NCBI RefSeq assembly: GCF_015207825.1
Contig: NZ_JADEWC010000033.1
Span: forward strand, 1 to 34,249
Reading direction: 5' to 3'
From: Cyanobacterium stanieri LEGE 03274
GTDB taxonomy: Bacteria > Cyanobacteriota > Cyanobacteriia > Cyanobacteriales > Cyanobacteriaceae
DNA length: 34,249 nucleotides
Both the position numbers and the translations under genes were made by a program. Shown here piece by piece: positions 8,944 through 17,329 of the stretch. Below the pieces are notes generated by a model. That model saw nothing but the letters and a program-made list of their open reading frames with translations. It was not told the origin of the DNA and did no database searches. How positions within the stretch are numbered: position 1 is the stretch's first letter; every line of letters starts with the position of its first letter.

Positions 8944-11760
8944 TCAATTTTCCGCCATCTTACCATTCAACTCCAATAACTGCTCTAAAATATCCCCATC
9001 CTCATCAAAACCATAGGCTTTCATTACCAAATCATCTAACTGTTGATGTAACTTATATAATTTACTGCTAGGCTCATCAAAAAAGGCATTATATAACTGA
9101 GTAATTCCCCATTGTTTTTTCTCCATTTGTTCAGTTCTATATTCGTGTAATTCTGTCATTTTATCTCTGATTTGTTGCAAGATTTTTGAGCCTTCTAAAT
9201 CTGTTTTTGATCCCCCTGAATTCCCCTTAACAAAAGAGACTTTTTTTTCGATTTTGCTTCCCTCCCCCTTGGGGAGAGGGGCTGGGGGTGAGGGAAAAGG
9301 GAATGTTTCAAAACAACTTGTATTAGTATATCTTGTGTCTCCTTTTAAAGTTGAGCTTTGAGCCTTTACCCATAGACGATGTATTTTTGAAGTTAAAACC
9401 CCTAAAATATAAAAGTCATCAGAAGCAATTACACAGTTTAAATCACCTGCTAACCATTCTGTATTGAAAGGGATAAATATTGCCCATTTTGAAACTCTAG
9501 GTACAGCAAAACAAAAAGATAAATTATCTATTGATTTTCTCATTGTTAGAGCATTTACCCCCATTTTCCACCAGTTTAGTCTTCTCATTTTCATTCTGTT
9601 TTTATCTCTTTCTGGCTTGACACTATCCTTAACATATTGAAAAGGTAATTTATAATCAGAAGCTGATTCAACATCTAAATTAGCAAAATCAATAATCCAT
9701 CTGTTTGGAATACCATGAGGATTACTAGCTAAATTATCTCCCATTGAAAAGAGCTTAATTACTTTTTTATTGTTACTATCTGCTTTAATAAATTCTTGGG
9801 CTTGTTTTTCGGTAATAATAAAACCCATTCCTACTGGTGAAACCCCTTGAAAACAAATATTTTTATTAATTTTTAACTTTTTAGCCTGAGAAACATCCGT
9901 TAAAGAAGTGAGAGAAGAATTAATCTGTTTAACCTGTTTATTATCTAAAAAATAATTGTTAGGAATAGACTTTGACCAGTTTACAATACTAACATGAACC
10001 GCTGCTTCTCCAGACCATTCTTGAGTGGAAATAGCCTCATGAATAATTCCTTTATTTTGTAAGATATAATCCAAAGAAGCCCTACGACTTTTACCCTGAG
10101 AAATAGAATTAGTTGCCACTAATCCAGCCCTACCATTTTCCCCTAAATTATCATGGGCAATTCTAAACCAATAACAACAAAAATCTACTGAATCCTTGAC
10201 ATCTTTAAACTTACTAAATATTTTTTCTACATAGTCATCAGTTAAATTTAATCTCATGTGTTTCCCACCCAAAAAAGGAGGATTACCGATGATAGTATCA
10301 GCCTTTACCCAAGGAGAAAATAAAGCATCAGTGCAGAGAATATTTTGATCCAAACTATCTAAGGGTAACGCAGGTTCAGTCAAACCCAACTTATCAATAG
10401 CCACTTTTCGCGCAATCATCAGAGTAACCTTAGCCAACTCCACCGCAAAAGGATTAACATCCATGCCATAAAACTGATTGGGCGTAACAAAACCTAGATT
10501 TTGTTGAACATTTTGTTTCTTACTCTTTGCCCGAATTTTGTCTAACAATAACTGCTCAATTCTCTTTAACTCCTGATATGCCACATAAAGAAAATTACCA
10601 CTACCACAGGCAGGGTCTAAAATTTTGTAAGATTGTAACTGAAGCTGTAAATTGCTTAAATCCTTGATGGTGTTAGTATTATCGATCAAATCTTCCCAAT
10701 ACTTGCTGATGGTAGGGCGTACAATTTTCATAATATCCGCCTCCGAGGTGTAGTGCATTCCATAACTATGCCTTTCCTTCGCGTTAACTGTGCCTTCAAA
10801 GATATTCCCAAAAATAGCAGGGCGCACCTTACTCCAATCTTGACGGGCAACGGTAGCCAAAATTTCTAATTCAGGCTTAGTCAACTCAATAGCTTCCACC
10901 GTGGCAAACAAACCGCCATTAAAATATTCCACCCCCTGATATTTTCCCGCAGGAGTCACCCCCCGATTATTCATCTCACGGAATAAACCCCCCAACACGT
11001 CATAACTACTGGCGCCGTTAATACATTCCTCCACACAACGGATAAAGAGGTTATTGGGTAACAAACCCCTATCCTCCGCAAACATTGCCAACACGCATTG
11101 TAAGATAAACCGTTGAATCTTCAGGGTTTTATTCTCATTATCTCCCCCAAAATTGGGGGCAGGGGGGCAATTCTCATTATCTCCCCCAGAATTGGGGGCA
11201 GGGGGGCTAGGGTTGAGGCGCTTTTGTAAGATTTGGAATAATTCCCCTAGTCTTCTTCCTGCTTTTTCGGTGACATCTACTTGATTATTTTTGAAGATGG
11301 ATTCCACATCACCCCTTAACATGAAGTTAAAGGCGGAATATCGTTGGGGTAATTCTTCTAGGGAAATTATATCTACAGGTTCATCAAGTTGTAAATCAAA
11401 GTCAAATATCCAAAACTCGTCAAAGTTGGAAAGAATGACGTAGCGAGGGCGATTGGGTACGAGTCTTGACCAATATTCAAAGGCTTGGGCATAATGTTTA
11501 TTTAAGTCTTCCCCTCGTTTTTTCATCTCAATCAATAGCTTGGGTTTCCATACCAAGTCGGCAAACCCTGTATTTTTCTTTTTGCTACCTTTTTTGATGG
11601 CTTCTTCATATTTTGCCCCTGCTTCTAGGGCGCCGTTATAACCAAAGGCTTGGAAAAACCTATCAAGAAATATTTGGGCTTCTTTCCTTTCTTGCCCTGT
11701 GATGTGTTGTTGACAAAATTGGATGAATTTTTCTAGGTTTTCTTGATGATTATCTGTCAT
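8944..11760 (-). CDS. MmeI-type (type IIL/IIG) restriction-modification fusion enzyme
   Basis: This single polypeptide should both methylate and cut DNA. Near its N-terminus D68, E78 and K80 form a D-x9-ExK nuclease site (FADLVWKPKLLIEMK), the spacing known for MmeI. A helical linker follows, then an adenine methyltransferase core with SAM motif DPACGSG (382-388) and catalytic NPPF (493-496). The last ~300 residues should contain the target recognition domain. At 938 residues it is close to MmeI (919). I prefer the ATG at 11758-11760 over the in-frame TTG at 11790, because the TTG lies inside the intergenic repeat and residues from MTDNHQENLEKF onward look native. Two palindromic inserts are read in frame, at residues about 185-211 and 822-836. 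All catalytic residues I looked for are present, so it may be active. Confidence 0.88.
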   Translation of the reverse strand: MTDNHQENLEKFIQFCQQHITGQERKEAQIFLDRFFQAFGYNGALEAGAKYEEAIKKGSKKKNTGFADLVWKPKLLIEMKKRGEDLNKHYAQAFEYWSRLVPNRPRYVILSNFDEFWIFDFDLQLDEPVDIISLEELPQRYSAFNFMLRGDVESIFKNNQVDVTEKAGRRLGELFQILQKRLNPSPPAPNSGGDNENCPPAPNFGGDNENKTLKIQRFILQCVLAMFAEDRGLLPNNLFIRCVEECINGASSYDVLGGLFREMNNRGVTPAGKYQGVEYFNGGLFATVEAIELTKPELEILATVARQDWSKVRPAIFGNIFEGTVNAKERHSYGMHYTSEADIMKIVRPTISKYWEDLIDNTNTIKDLSNLQLQLQSYKILDPACGSGNFLYVAYQELKRIEQLLLDKIRAKSKKQNVQQNLGFVTPNQFYGMDVNPFAVELAKVTLMIARKVAIDKLGLTEPALPLDSLDQNILCTDALFSPWVKADTIIGNPPFLGGKHMRLNLTDDYVEKIFSKFKDVKDSVDFCCYWFRIAHDNLGENGRAGLVATNSISQGKSRRASLDYILQNKGIIHEAISTQEWSGEAAVHVSIVNWSKSIPNNYFLDNKQVKQINSSLTSLTDVSQAKKLKINKNICFQGVSPVGMGFIITEKQAQEFIKADSNNKKVIKLFSMGDNLASNPHGIPNRWIIDFANLDVESASDYKLPFQYVKDSVKPERDKNRMKMRRLNWWKMGVNALTMRKSIDNLSFCFAVPRVSKWAIFIPFNTEWLAGDLNCVIASDDFYILGVLTSKIHRLWVKAQSSTLKGDTRYTNTSCFETFPFPSPPAPLPKGEGSKIEKKVSFVKGNSGGSKTDLEGSKILQQIRDKMTELHEYRTEQMEKKQWGITQLYNAFFDEPSSKLYKLHQQLDDLVMKAYGFDEDGDILEQLLELNGKMAEN
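9255..9296. repeat. Palindromic insert in the restriction-modification gene (reads PPAPLPKGEG)
   Basis: The GC-rich palindrome CCCTCCCCCTTGGGGAGAGGG lies inside an AT-rich gene and is translated as SPPAPLPKGEGSK. Proline-glycine peptides from such palindromes appear in many unrelated bacterial proteins, so I take it for a mobile palindromic repeat that landed in frame. It falls in the C-terminal part, after the methyltransferase core, probably in a surface loop or domain boundary. Confidence 0.7.
11131..11208. repeat. 39-bp in-frame tandem repeat with hairpin (two copies)
   Basis: Two 39-bp units (11131-11169 and 11170-11208) differ at only two positions. Each contains a CCCCC-AAAATT-GGGGG type hairpin, and because 39 is divisible by three each adds 13 residues, reading PPAPNSGGDNENC and PPAPNFGGDNENK on the minus strand. 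The insert lies between the nuclease part and the helical linker of the MmeI-like enzyme. Gain or loss of units would keep the frame. Confidence 0.85.
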
Positions 11761-11783
11761 GGGGAGATGAATGTTAGGGGTTA

Positions 11784-12820
11784 ATATCAAGTTCGGAAAA
11801 TTTGTTATAACTAGATTCTATCTTCGCCCACCGTGTTTTCGTTCAATGAATTGAACTAGGATAATAAGGTTATTATAAGGGGCGATCGCGCTTTAAATCA
11901 AATGGAGTTTAATTTATTAAACGATAAATCCCGTAGCCTCGTAATTCATTGCGAGGCGATATGTGGCGATAGTCAATTATTCCCATTACCCACCGTGTAA
12001 TGAATTACACGGCTAATCATTTATCGTTCAATGAATTGAACTAAGGTATATTTGGATTCAGGGATTTAAAGTTATACCTATTACCTCATCTAATTTAGAA
12101 GATATATCATCACTCGCCTTGGAATGAATAATATCAAGTTCGGATAATTCGTTATAACTAGATTCTATCTTCGCCCACCGTGTAATAAATTCCACGGCTA
12201 ATCATTTATCGTTCAATGAATTGAACTAAGATAATAAGATTATTATAAGGGGCGATCGCGCTTTAAATCAAATGGAGTTTAATTTATTAAACGATAAATC
12301 CCGTAGCCTCGTAATTCATTGCGAGGCGATATGTGGCGATAGTCAATTATTCCCATTACCCACCGTGTAATAAATTACACGGCTAATCATTTATCGTTCA
12401 ATGAATTGAACTAAGGTATATTTGGATTCAGGGATTTAAAGTTATACCTATTACCTCATCTAATTTAGAAGATATATCATCACTCGCCTTGGAATGAATA
12501 ATATCAAGTTCGGATAATTCGTTATAACTAGATTCTATCTTCGCCCACCGTGTAATAAATTCCACGGCTACTATGTTTTCGTTCAATGAATTGAACTAGG
12601 ATAATAAGGTTATTATAAGGGGCGATCGCGCTTTAAATCAAATGGAGTTTAATTTATTAAACGATAAATCCCGTAGCCTCGTAATTCATTGCGAGGCGAT
12701 ATGTGGCGATAGTCAATTATTCCCATTACCCACCGTGTAATGAATTACACGGCTAATCATTTATCGTTCAATGAATTGAACTAAGGTATATTTGGATTCA
12801 GGGATTTAGAGTTATAACCA
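11784..12820. repeat. Tandem array of a 370-bp unit, about 2.8 copies
   Basis: The block TATTATAAGGGGCGATCGCG recurs at 11871, 12241 and 12611, exactly 370 bp apart, and flanking sequence is nearly identical. Each unit contains a forward type A paired-hairpin copy, a HIP1 octamer, an inverted copy (for example 11907-11957 with GCCTCG/CGAGGC arms), a second forward copy (11993-12041) and a truncated type B module. The first copy lacks 23 bp relative to the third, between two TG dinucleotides. No gene is seen from 11791 to 12922. Confidence 0.92.
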
Positions 12821-12922
12821 TTGCTTATTGCCCACCTTCTACGGGAGAATCAAAAATTCAACTTTTAATTAATTAACACTTTTTTTGGTTGTACTTAAGT
12901 CACGCTAAAAATTACATTAAGG

Positions 12923-13663
12923 TTAGTTGATGTGAATGTAGTTACAATAGGTTTTAATGGATTTATCTTGATATATTTCAATAATTCTATAGCCTGATTG
13001 ACTGTTAGAAATTTGGAAATAAGGCTTATATTTGTCAATTTGAAACATAGTTGACGGAGTTAAAAACATCTGTATATTTTTGTGTAAAAAACAACTTTCT
13101 TGATGGTAATGACCACAGAAAAATCTAAACAATTTATTTGGATTAGTCAACAGTTTTTCTGTTAGCATTTCTTGATTTTGTAATGAGTGATTTTTGTCCA
13201 TATACCCTGAACCACAAATCATTGGCGGATGATGAATAAAAGTAATAGTATTTTCGTTGGTGGACTCAATTAACCAATTTATTTGAGGTAATGAAAGTGA
13301 TTTTTCACTGGTATCTAGGCACAAAATATTAACACCATTTAAGTTTAATTGATAGTTTAATTTATTTTTTTCTAACTTAACTCGAAAAGGAAAGTTTAAG
13401 GCTTTTTCCATATGGGCTATGTTGTCATGGTTTCCTGCCATCCAAATAATTTTATCTTGATATTTTTTTGTTTTTTCAGCTAACCATTGATAGGCTTTTA
13501 GGCTTCCTTTATCAGTTATATCCCCAGAGAAAATAATCAGATCAAAATCTTCTTTTTCAATGGTTTCTCTTAATACTAATGAAAGTTTTCCGTACACGTC
13601 ATAGCCGTGAGTGGTTAATTCTTCATCAAGATGAGTATCTGTAATTTGCAATATTTTTTTCAT
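12923..13663 (-). CDS. Calcineurin-like metallophosphoesterase, CpdA-like
   Basis: This 246-residue protein has all five metal-binding blocks of the calcineurin-like phosphoesterases: D9 and H11 in ITDTH, D48 in SGDITD, N78-H79-D80 in GNHDN, H145 in IHHPP and H185/H187 in GHYHQ. Length and spacing fit class III cyclic-nucleotide phosphodiesterases such as CpdA, which hydrolyse cAMP, an important second messenger in cyanobacteria. Other substrates cannot be excluded for this superfamily. There is no signal peptide, so it is probably cytosolic. The ATG directly begins the first beta strand. The gene is AT-rich and lies between the 370-bp array and the antiporter gene, whose stop is upstream by 56 bp on the same strand, so read-through from the antiporter gene is possible. 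Confidence 0.85.
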   Translation of the reverse strand: MKKILQITDTHLDEELTTHGYDVYGKLSLVLRETIEKEDFDLIIFSGDITDKGSLKAYQWLAEKTKKYQDKIIWMAGNHDNIAHMEKALNFPFRVKLEKNKLNYQLNLNGVNILCLDTSEKSLSLPQINWLIESTNENTITFIHHPPMICGSGYMDKNHSLQNQEMLTEKLLTNPNKLFRFFCGHYHQESCFLHKNIQMFLTPSTMFQIDKYKPYFQISNSQSGYRIIEIYQDKSIKTYCNYIHIN

Positions 13664-13719
13664 TTTTATTGGTGTTGTTAATTTGTACCCATAGCGAATT
13701 CGATTAGTAAAGTTTACAA

Positions 13720-15753
13720 TTATCTTATATTGACAATCATTAGGGATATTTGCTCATTGCTACGGGCGATCGCCCGTGGTACAGTACCCAAAGCAGATCT
13801 ACCAATGAGATGATTATCAATCGGATTAACTAAAACCAATAAATCACCATTTTTCATCTCCTGTAATACTCTCTTAGTAAAATTACCCCGCATTTGTTGT
13901 ACAGGTAATTCGGCTAAATTTTTATTCACCATGGGGCTAGGCTTACCCGATAATACATGAAGAATAAAAAACTCACTTTGTAACTGAGATGATAAAGCCT
14001 TAGTAATCGTTAATACCTCAGGAAAACCCTCCATATTATATTGGTTATCTGCGATCGCCAAAATCACCCGTTGAGTATTTTTAATAGGTTTAGTAAAACG
14101 AGTAATCAACACCGTCACAGGGGAATAATTCACCAAATTATCAATAATATTACCGAATAAATTTTCCCGATAAGTAGAAAACCCCTTCCAACCACAAATA
14201 ATCAAATTCGCATTGCGCTCTTGTGCCACATGAATGATACCCTCATCAATAGAGCTATCAATACGGGCAATGGTTTCCACAGGAGTAGCCGTAGCATGGG
14301 CAATCATTTCCGCCGTAGCCAACAAATTACCTTGATTTTCCTTCGCATTCTCAGAAATCGCCTCTCCCTGATCCACTAAAATATTTAAAGGTAATAAAGT
14401 CCCCTCCGTAGCATTCACCAACAACAAAGCTAAATTAAGTAAATTATCCTCCGTATTCGGATTCGCCACAGGCACTAACACTCGATAAGCCCTATCTTTT
14501 TCCTCTTCCTCCTCCTCAAAAGACTCTCCCGAAGTATTATCACCATCTAAAGCCTTTTGTTGAATTTGTTTCAACTGCCCTCCATAACGTTCGGTAACCC
14601 AAGGAGATATAATACTGGTAACTAAAATCATGGCAATGGTGCCATTAACCGTAAATTCATCCACCAATTCAATATCATAGGCAACGGTAATCGCCGCAAG
14701 GGTAGAAGCAGCTTGGGCAACAGATAACCCAAACATAACCATGATACTAGGTACAGCAAACTTAAAATACTTACCAATCACCCACGCCGGGATAAATTTA
14801 CCCACTACCCCAGCAAAAATCATCACCAAAGAGACTACCACAGATTTTGGTTCTTCAATCAAAGTCATGGGATTAACCAACATTCCCACAGAAATCAAGA
14901 ATAATGGCACAAATAAAGTATTACCCATAAACTGAATCCGATTCATCAAAGGGCTAAGTTGAGGAATTAGAGGGCGAATACCAATCCCCGCCAAAAATGC
15001 TCCGATAATAGGTTCAATTTCAATTAATCTCGCAACATAGGAAACCACAAACAAAGTGGCAATCACAAAGGTAAATTCCGCCCCCTCATCCCTGCCAAAT
15101 TGTTTAAAAAACCATCTACCTAAAATGGGTAAACCAAATAAAGTCGCAAAGGTATAAATAGTTAAACTCGGAATCAAAAATAACCAAAAACCTAGGGTTA
15201 ATTCCCCTTGATCTGCTTTGACGATTACTGCTAAAACTAAAAGGGCAATGATATTAACAATTAATGTGCCTCCCAAGACGATGGTAACCACAGGGGTGCG
15301 CATGATGCCCTGTTTAATGGCAATGGGCAGCGCCAAGAGAGTATGGGATGCAAAACAAGAGGCAACTAAGATAGATGCTAGAAGGCTATAATCTAACAAC
15401 ATAAAGGCTATCGTACCCATAATCATCGGTACTAAAAAAGTTCCTAGCCCGAAAATGGTGGCTTTTTTGCCGTTTAGTTTCAAGTCATCAAGGCTAGTTT
15501 CTAACCCTGCCATGAACATCAGAAATAATAAACCAACGGTGCTAAATAGTTCAATGGTATTATCTCTTTCGAGGATACCTAATCCATATTCTCCAATGAA
15601 TACCCCTGCAATAATTAAACCAACAATGCCGGGGAGTTTTATTTTTTCAAAAACGATGGGGGCGATTAATAATACTGCCATCATAACCAAAAAAATGGCT
15701 ACGGGGTCTTCAATGGGGCCTGGTAAAAAGGCAAAAATTTGGTTTAGAATCAT
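13720..15753 (-). CDS. CPA2 family cation/proton antiporter with C-terminal Usp domains
   Basis: This 677-residue protein joins a Na+/H+ exchanger-type membrane domain of about a dozen helices (residues about 15-395) to a cytosolic part made of two universal-stress-protein-like segments (about 415-545 and 555-677). The membrane part has the hydrophobic repeats and the FLMFMAGLETSLDDLK segment usual for CPA2 transporters. The first Usp segment keeps a GWKG-x9-type nucleotide loop but ends GN rather than G(S/T); the second looks degenerate. An acidic stretch EEEEEEKD links membrane and soluble parts. It probably exchanges K+ or Na+ for H+ at the plasma or thylakoid membrane, with activity tuned through the Usp part. 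Next upstream on the same strand is an MscS channel, which suggests a local theme of ion balance. Confidence 0.85.
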   Translation of the reverse strand: MILNQIFAFLPGPIEDPVAIFLVMMAVLLIAPIVFEKIKLPGIVGLIIAGVFIGEYGLGILERDNTIELFSTVGLLFLMFMAGLETSLDDLKLNGKKATIFGLGTFLVPMIMGTIAFMLLDYSLLASILVASCFASHTLLALPIAIKQGIMRTPVVTIVLGGTLIVNIIALLVLAVIVKADQGELTLGFWLFLIPSLTIYTFATLFGLPILGRWFFKQFGRDEGAEFTFVIATLFVVSYVARLIEIEPIIGAFLAGIGIRPLIPQLSPLMNRIQFMGNTLFVPLFLISVGMLVNPMTLIEEPKSVVVSLVMIFAGVVGKFIPAWVIGKYFKFAVPSIMVMFGLSVAQAASTLAAITVAYDIELVDEFTVNGTIAMILVTSIISPWVTERYGGQLKQIQQKALDGDNTSGESFEEEEEEKDRAYRVLVPVANPNTEDNLLNLALLLVNATEGTLLPLNILVDQGEAISENAKENQGNLLATAEMIAHATATPVETIARIDSSIDEGIIHVAQERNANLIICGWKGFSTYRENLFGNIIDNLVNYSPVTVLITRFTKPIKNTQRVILAIADNQYNMEGFPEVLTITKALSSQLQSEFFILHVLSGKPSPMVNKNLAELPVQQMRGNFTKRVLQEMKNGDLLVLVNPIDNHLIGRSALGTVPRAIARSNEQISLMIVNIR

Positions 15754-15785
15754 ATATTTTTTTAAGGTGATTGCAAGAGATAATT

Positions 15786-16065
15786 TAATATCAAGTTAGC
15801 TTAATTCGTTATAAATACATTGTATTTTCGCAATTGCCCCACCGTATAATAAATTACAAGGGTAACAGTTTATCGTTCAATAAATAAAACTATTATCAAA
15901 TCTGATTTAGAGAATATATCATCACTCCCCTTGCAATGAATTACAAGGCTAACAATTTATCGTTCAATAAATAAAACTATTATCAAATCTGATTTAGAGA
16001 ATATATCATCACTCCCCTTGCAATGAATTACAAGGCTAACAATTTATCGTTCAATAAATTGAACT
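15786..16065 (+). repeat. Cluster of paired-hairpin repeats with an 87-bp tandem duplication
   Basis: A type A copy (from ATATCAAGTTAGCTTAATTC) leads into two type B copies. The segment starting CGTTCAATAAATAAAAC is duplicated exactly, at 15874-15960 and 15961-16047, and a third start at 16048 ends with an intact GTTCAATAAATTGAAC. In the two duplicated copies hairpin 2 is damaged (AATAAAAC arm), while hairpin 1 (CCTTGCAATGAATTACAAGG) is intact. No gene is seen in the 15754-16107 gap. Confidence 0.85.
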
Positions 16066-16107
16066 ATTATCACCCTTACTTCTCGTCTCCTAACATTTAA
16101 TAAATAG

Positions 16108-17178
16108 TTATTTTTGTTGGATGTTATTTTCTTCTATAAAATTATCTGGACTTAGAAAGTTATTGGTTATGGGGTAGGCAATTTTTATTTTTTCTTGCTG
16201 ATAGTTTTTATAAAGGTTTTTAATAAATTCATGGGTGATAATTAGTCTATCAAAATATTCATTTATTTTTAGATAAACGGTAAATTTGATGGCAAAGGGA
16301 TCGAATTTTTCATACCTCATAAAAGGTTCATATTCTTTTCTTCCTCCTTTGATATTTTCCATGACATATTTAGCGGTTTCTAGGGTGATTTGTTCTACTT
16401 TTTCCAAGTCACTATCATAGCTAATACCTATTTCGATGGGTAGTAACATGGAGGTATCTTCAAGGGTATAGTTTTTGAAACTACCGTTGATAACTTGACT
16501 ATTGGGAATAACGGTAATGTTGTTATATATGTCTTTAACTACGGTGTAGCGTAATTCTACGTCTATGACATAACCTTCTTCCCCTTGTCTAATTCTGATA
16601 TAATCTCCTACTCTGATTTTTCGAGCAAGGATGATATTAACTCCTGAAATCAAGTTACTAAGGGTGTTTTGAAAGGCTAAACCAATGGATAAACTACCTA
16701 CCCCAAAGGCGGTAATTAGGGCGGTGATTTCTACCCCAATCGATTGGATGATGATTAAAAACCCTGTGCTATAGATGATTACTTTGGTTAGGTATTCAAA
16801 CAGGGAGCTGAGGGAGACGGTGCTTTCGTTTTTGACGCTATAGGCTTGTATTATGCTAACGGCTAGGCGGGAGACAAGGATGGTAGCGGCGCCTAGGGCT
16901 ACTACTATTAAGGTTTTTTCTACCAAGATATTAAAGGAATTTGGTAGATCAATCATTGGTAATATAAGGGCGATCGCCCCTACAATTGACCAGATAAAAA
17001 TAATACCATTAAAGGATTTTAAAACAAAACTATATTGTTCTAATTTTGGTCTAGTTTCTATGTTTCTAACTATACTTTTAAATCTATTTTCTATAATTAA
17101 ACCGACGGCGACTATTAAAACAAAAATTGATATGGGAGTCAGAAATCTTAATAATAAAGCAATGTTAATGGATTCCAC
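16108..17178 (-). CDS. MscS family small-conductance mechanosensitive channel
   Basis: This 356-residue protein has four likely membrane helices (about residues 7-27, 48-68, 85-110 and 130-165) followed by the MscS beta domain with RVGDYIRIRQGEEGYVIDVELRY and the typical VIPNSQVINGSFKNYT. The pore helix is recognisable in ITAFGVGSLSIGLAFQNTLSNLISG. MscS channels open under membrane tension and release solutes during hypo-osmotic shock. The start is GTG at 17176-17178; there is no Shine-Dalgarno-like sequence before it. Downstream on the same strand, after a repeat cluster, lies a cation antiporter gene. The final ~90 residues form a mixed alpha/beta cytosolic tail of family-typical size. Confidence 0.88.
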   Translation of the reverse strand: MESINIALLLRFLTPISIFVLIVAVGLIIENRFKSIVRNIETRPKLEQYSFVLKSFNGIIFIWSIVGAIALILPMIDLPNSFNILVEKTLIVVALGAATILVSRLAVSIIQAYSVKNESTVSLSSLFEYLTKVIIYSTGFLIIIQSIGVEITALITAFGVGSLSIGLAFQNTLSNLISGVNIILARKIRVGDYIRIRQGEEGYVIDVELRYTVVKDIYNNITVIPNSQVINGSFKNYTLEDTSMLLPIEIGISYDSDLEKVEQITLETAKYVMENIKGGRKEYEPFMRYEKFDPFAIKFTVYLKINEYFDRLIITHEFIKNLYKNYQQEKIKIAYPITNNFLSPDNFIEENNIQQK

Positions 17179-17329
17179 GATAATAAATTAAAATAAATAA
17201 TTGAAAATTACACTTTTAGATAATAGCAAAAATATCATTTTAAAAAATATTTAAAAACATCTTTTTTATTTAAATTAATGCTACTTTTAAGGATTAATAG
17301 TCAATTTTTACCTGTCAATTTTCATAGAA

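Noticed and set aside
11784-12820. Possible CRISPR array
   Set aside because: The repeated unit is 370 bp and nearly identical throughout; there are no short repeats with unique spacers and no cas genes nearby.
11784-12820. Replication origin in the repeat array
   Set aside because: I found no cluster of DnaA boxes (TTATCCACA-like) and no dnaA or dnaN gene nearby; the repeats are hairpin elements.
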